A DNA stretch of 64,000 bases, from positions 34,221 to 98,220 of the forward strand of contig NW_013651859.1 of the NCBI RefSeq assembly GCF_000499385.1, given 5' to 3'. Shown here piece by piece: positions 63,871-64,000 of the stretch. The notes beneath the pieces were generated by a model. The model ran no database searches, was not told the DNA's origin, and worked only from the letters and a program-made list of their open reading frames with translations. The stretch's first letter is position 1. Each line of letters begins with the position of its first letter. The translations under genes were made by a program, and so were the position numbers. Source of the DNA: Eimeria necatrix (lineage: Eukaryota; Apicomplexa; Conoidasida; Eucoccidiorida; Eimeriidae).

Positions 63871-64000
63871 ACTACATATGTCTTGTTACATATATGGACT
63901 ATATATAATATAATAGTATTAATATAACTACACAATTACTTACATATGTCTTGTTACATATATGGACTATATATAATATAATAGTATTAATATAACTACA
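63871..64000. repeat. 68-base AT-rich tandem repeat running to the window end
   Basis: Two nearly identical copies beginning near 63875 and 63943, each with CATATGTCTTGTTACATATA followed by TGGACTATATATAATATAAT. The second copy is still intact at the last base, so the array may continue beyond the window. Confidence 0.92.

Larger units (their letters stand above)
63061..64000. other. T-rich then TA-rich region at the window edge
   Basis: T-rich to about 63350, then almost entirely A and T with many TATATA runs. No gene was recognised. It includes the tandem repeats listed separately at 63750-63860 and 63871-64000. Confidence 0.7.

Noticed and set aside
63400..64000. Organellar (mitochondrial or apicoplast) DNA insertion
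   Set aside because: Extremely AT-rich but made of simple TATA repeats; no organellar protein, rRNA or tRNA sequence was recognisable.

Overview
This looks like a nuclear contig of an apicomplexan parasite, most likely a coccidian of the genus Eimeria. Five things point there. CAG/CTG trinucleotide tracts run through exons and introns, and in coding frames give Gln, Ala, Ser, Cys or Leu runs. Genes are intron-rich with short GT-AG (some GC-AG) introns. TTTAGGG-type telomere-like repeats sit inside the sequence. CAG-rich blocks alternate with CAG-free, more AT-balanced blocks. The gene families present (USP7-like deubiquitinase, RAP-domain protein, ELMO protein, histidine acid phosphatase, GDP-mannose dehydratase) are all apicomplexan. 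Species assignment is inference. CAG and CTG tracts contain no stop codon in any frame, so long spurious reading frames occur on both strands; I called genes only where family motifs or a phase-consistent exon chain support them.

Layout. 335-9561 (-): USP7/HAUSP-type deubiquitinase, MATH + USP + C-terminal ubiquitin-like region, 11 exons, last exon not found. About 11000-17849: CAG-free, nothing recognised. 17850-18902 (+): intronless secretory/membrane protein with an internal 90-residue duplication. 21402-24034 (+): complete 10-exon GDP-mannose 4,6-dehydratase. 24675-26684 and 26815-30962 (-): two head-to-tail Gln-rich coiled-coil proteins. 32529-33085 (+): 3' exon of an unknown gene. 33806-36619 (-): histidine acid phosphatase. 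36620-41044: mostly CAG-free spacer. 41045-43693 (+): ELMO-domain protein. 45630-50477 (-): large protein with an N-terminal signal peptide, RGG-like box and Q/P/H-rich body. 50478-55444: spacer with a GC-rich minisatellite. 55445-62840 (+): long RAP-domain protein with helical repeats. 63060-64000: TA-rich DNA with tandem repeats at the window edge.

The genes do not form a pathway, as expected for a eukaryotic chromosome. Predicted roles are deubiquitination, GDP-fucose synthesis, phosphate-ester hydrolysis, Arf/Arl GTPase control, and organellar RNA handling by the RAP protein. Exon borders were set by eye from splice motifs. For the fully resolved models every exon phase adds up, which is good internal support but not proof.

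Most worth a second look: the signal-peptide RGG/polyQ protein at 45630-50477; recurrent GC-AG introns; the ELMO domain apparently split by low-complexity inserts; the duplicated membrane protein at 17850; the recurring palindrome GTGTACGTACAC; and intronic minisatellites (GCTA, TTTAGGG, GACAAA).
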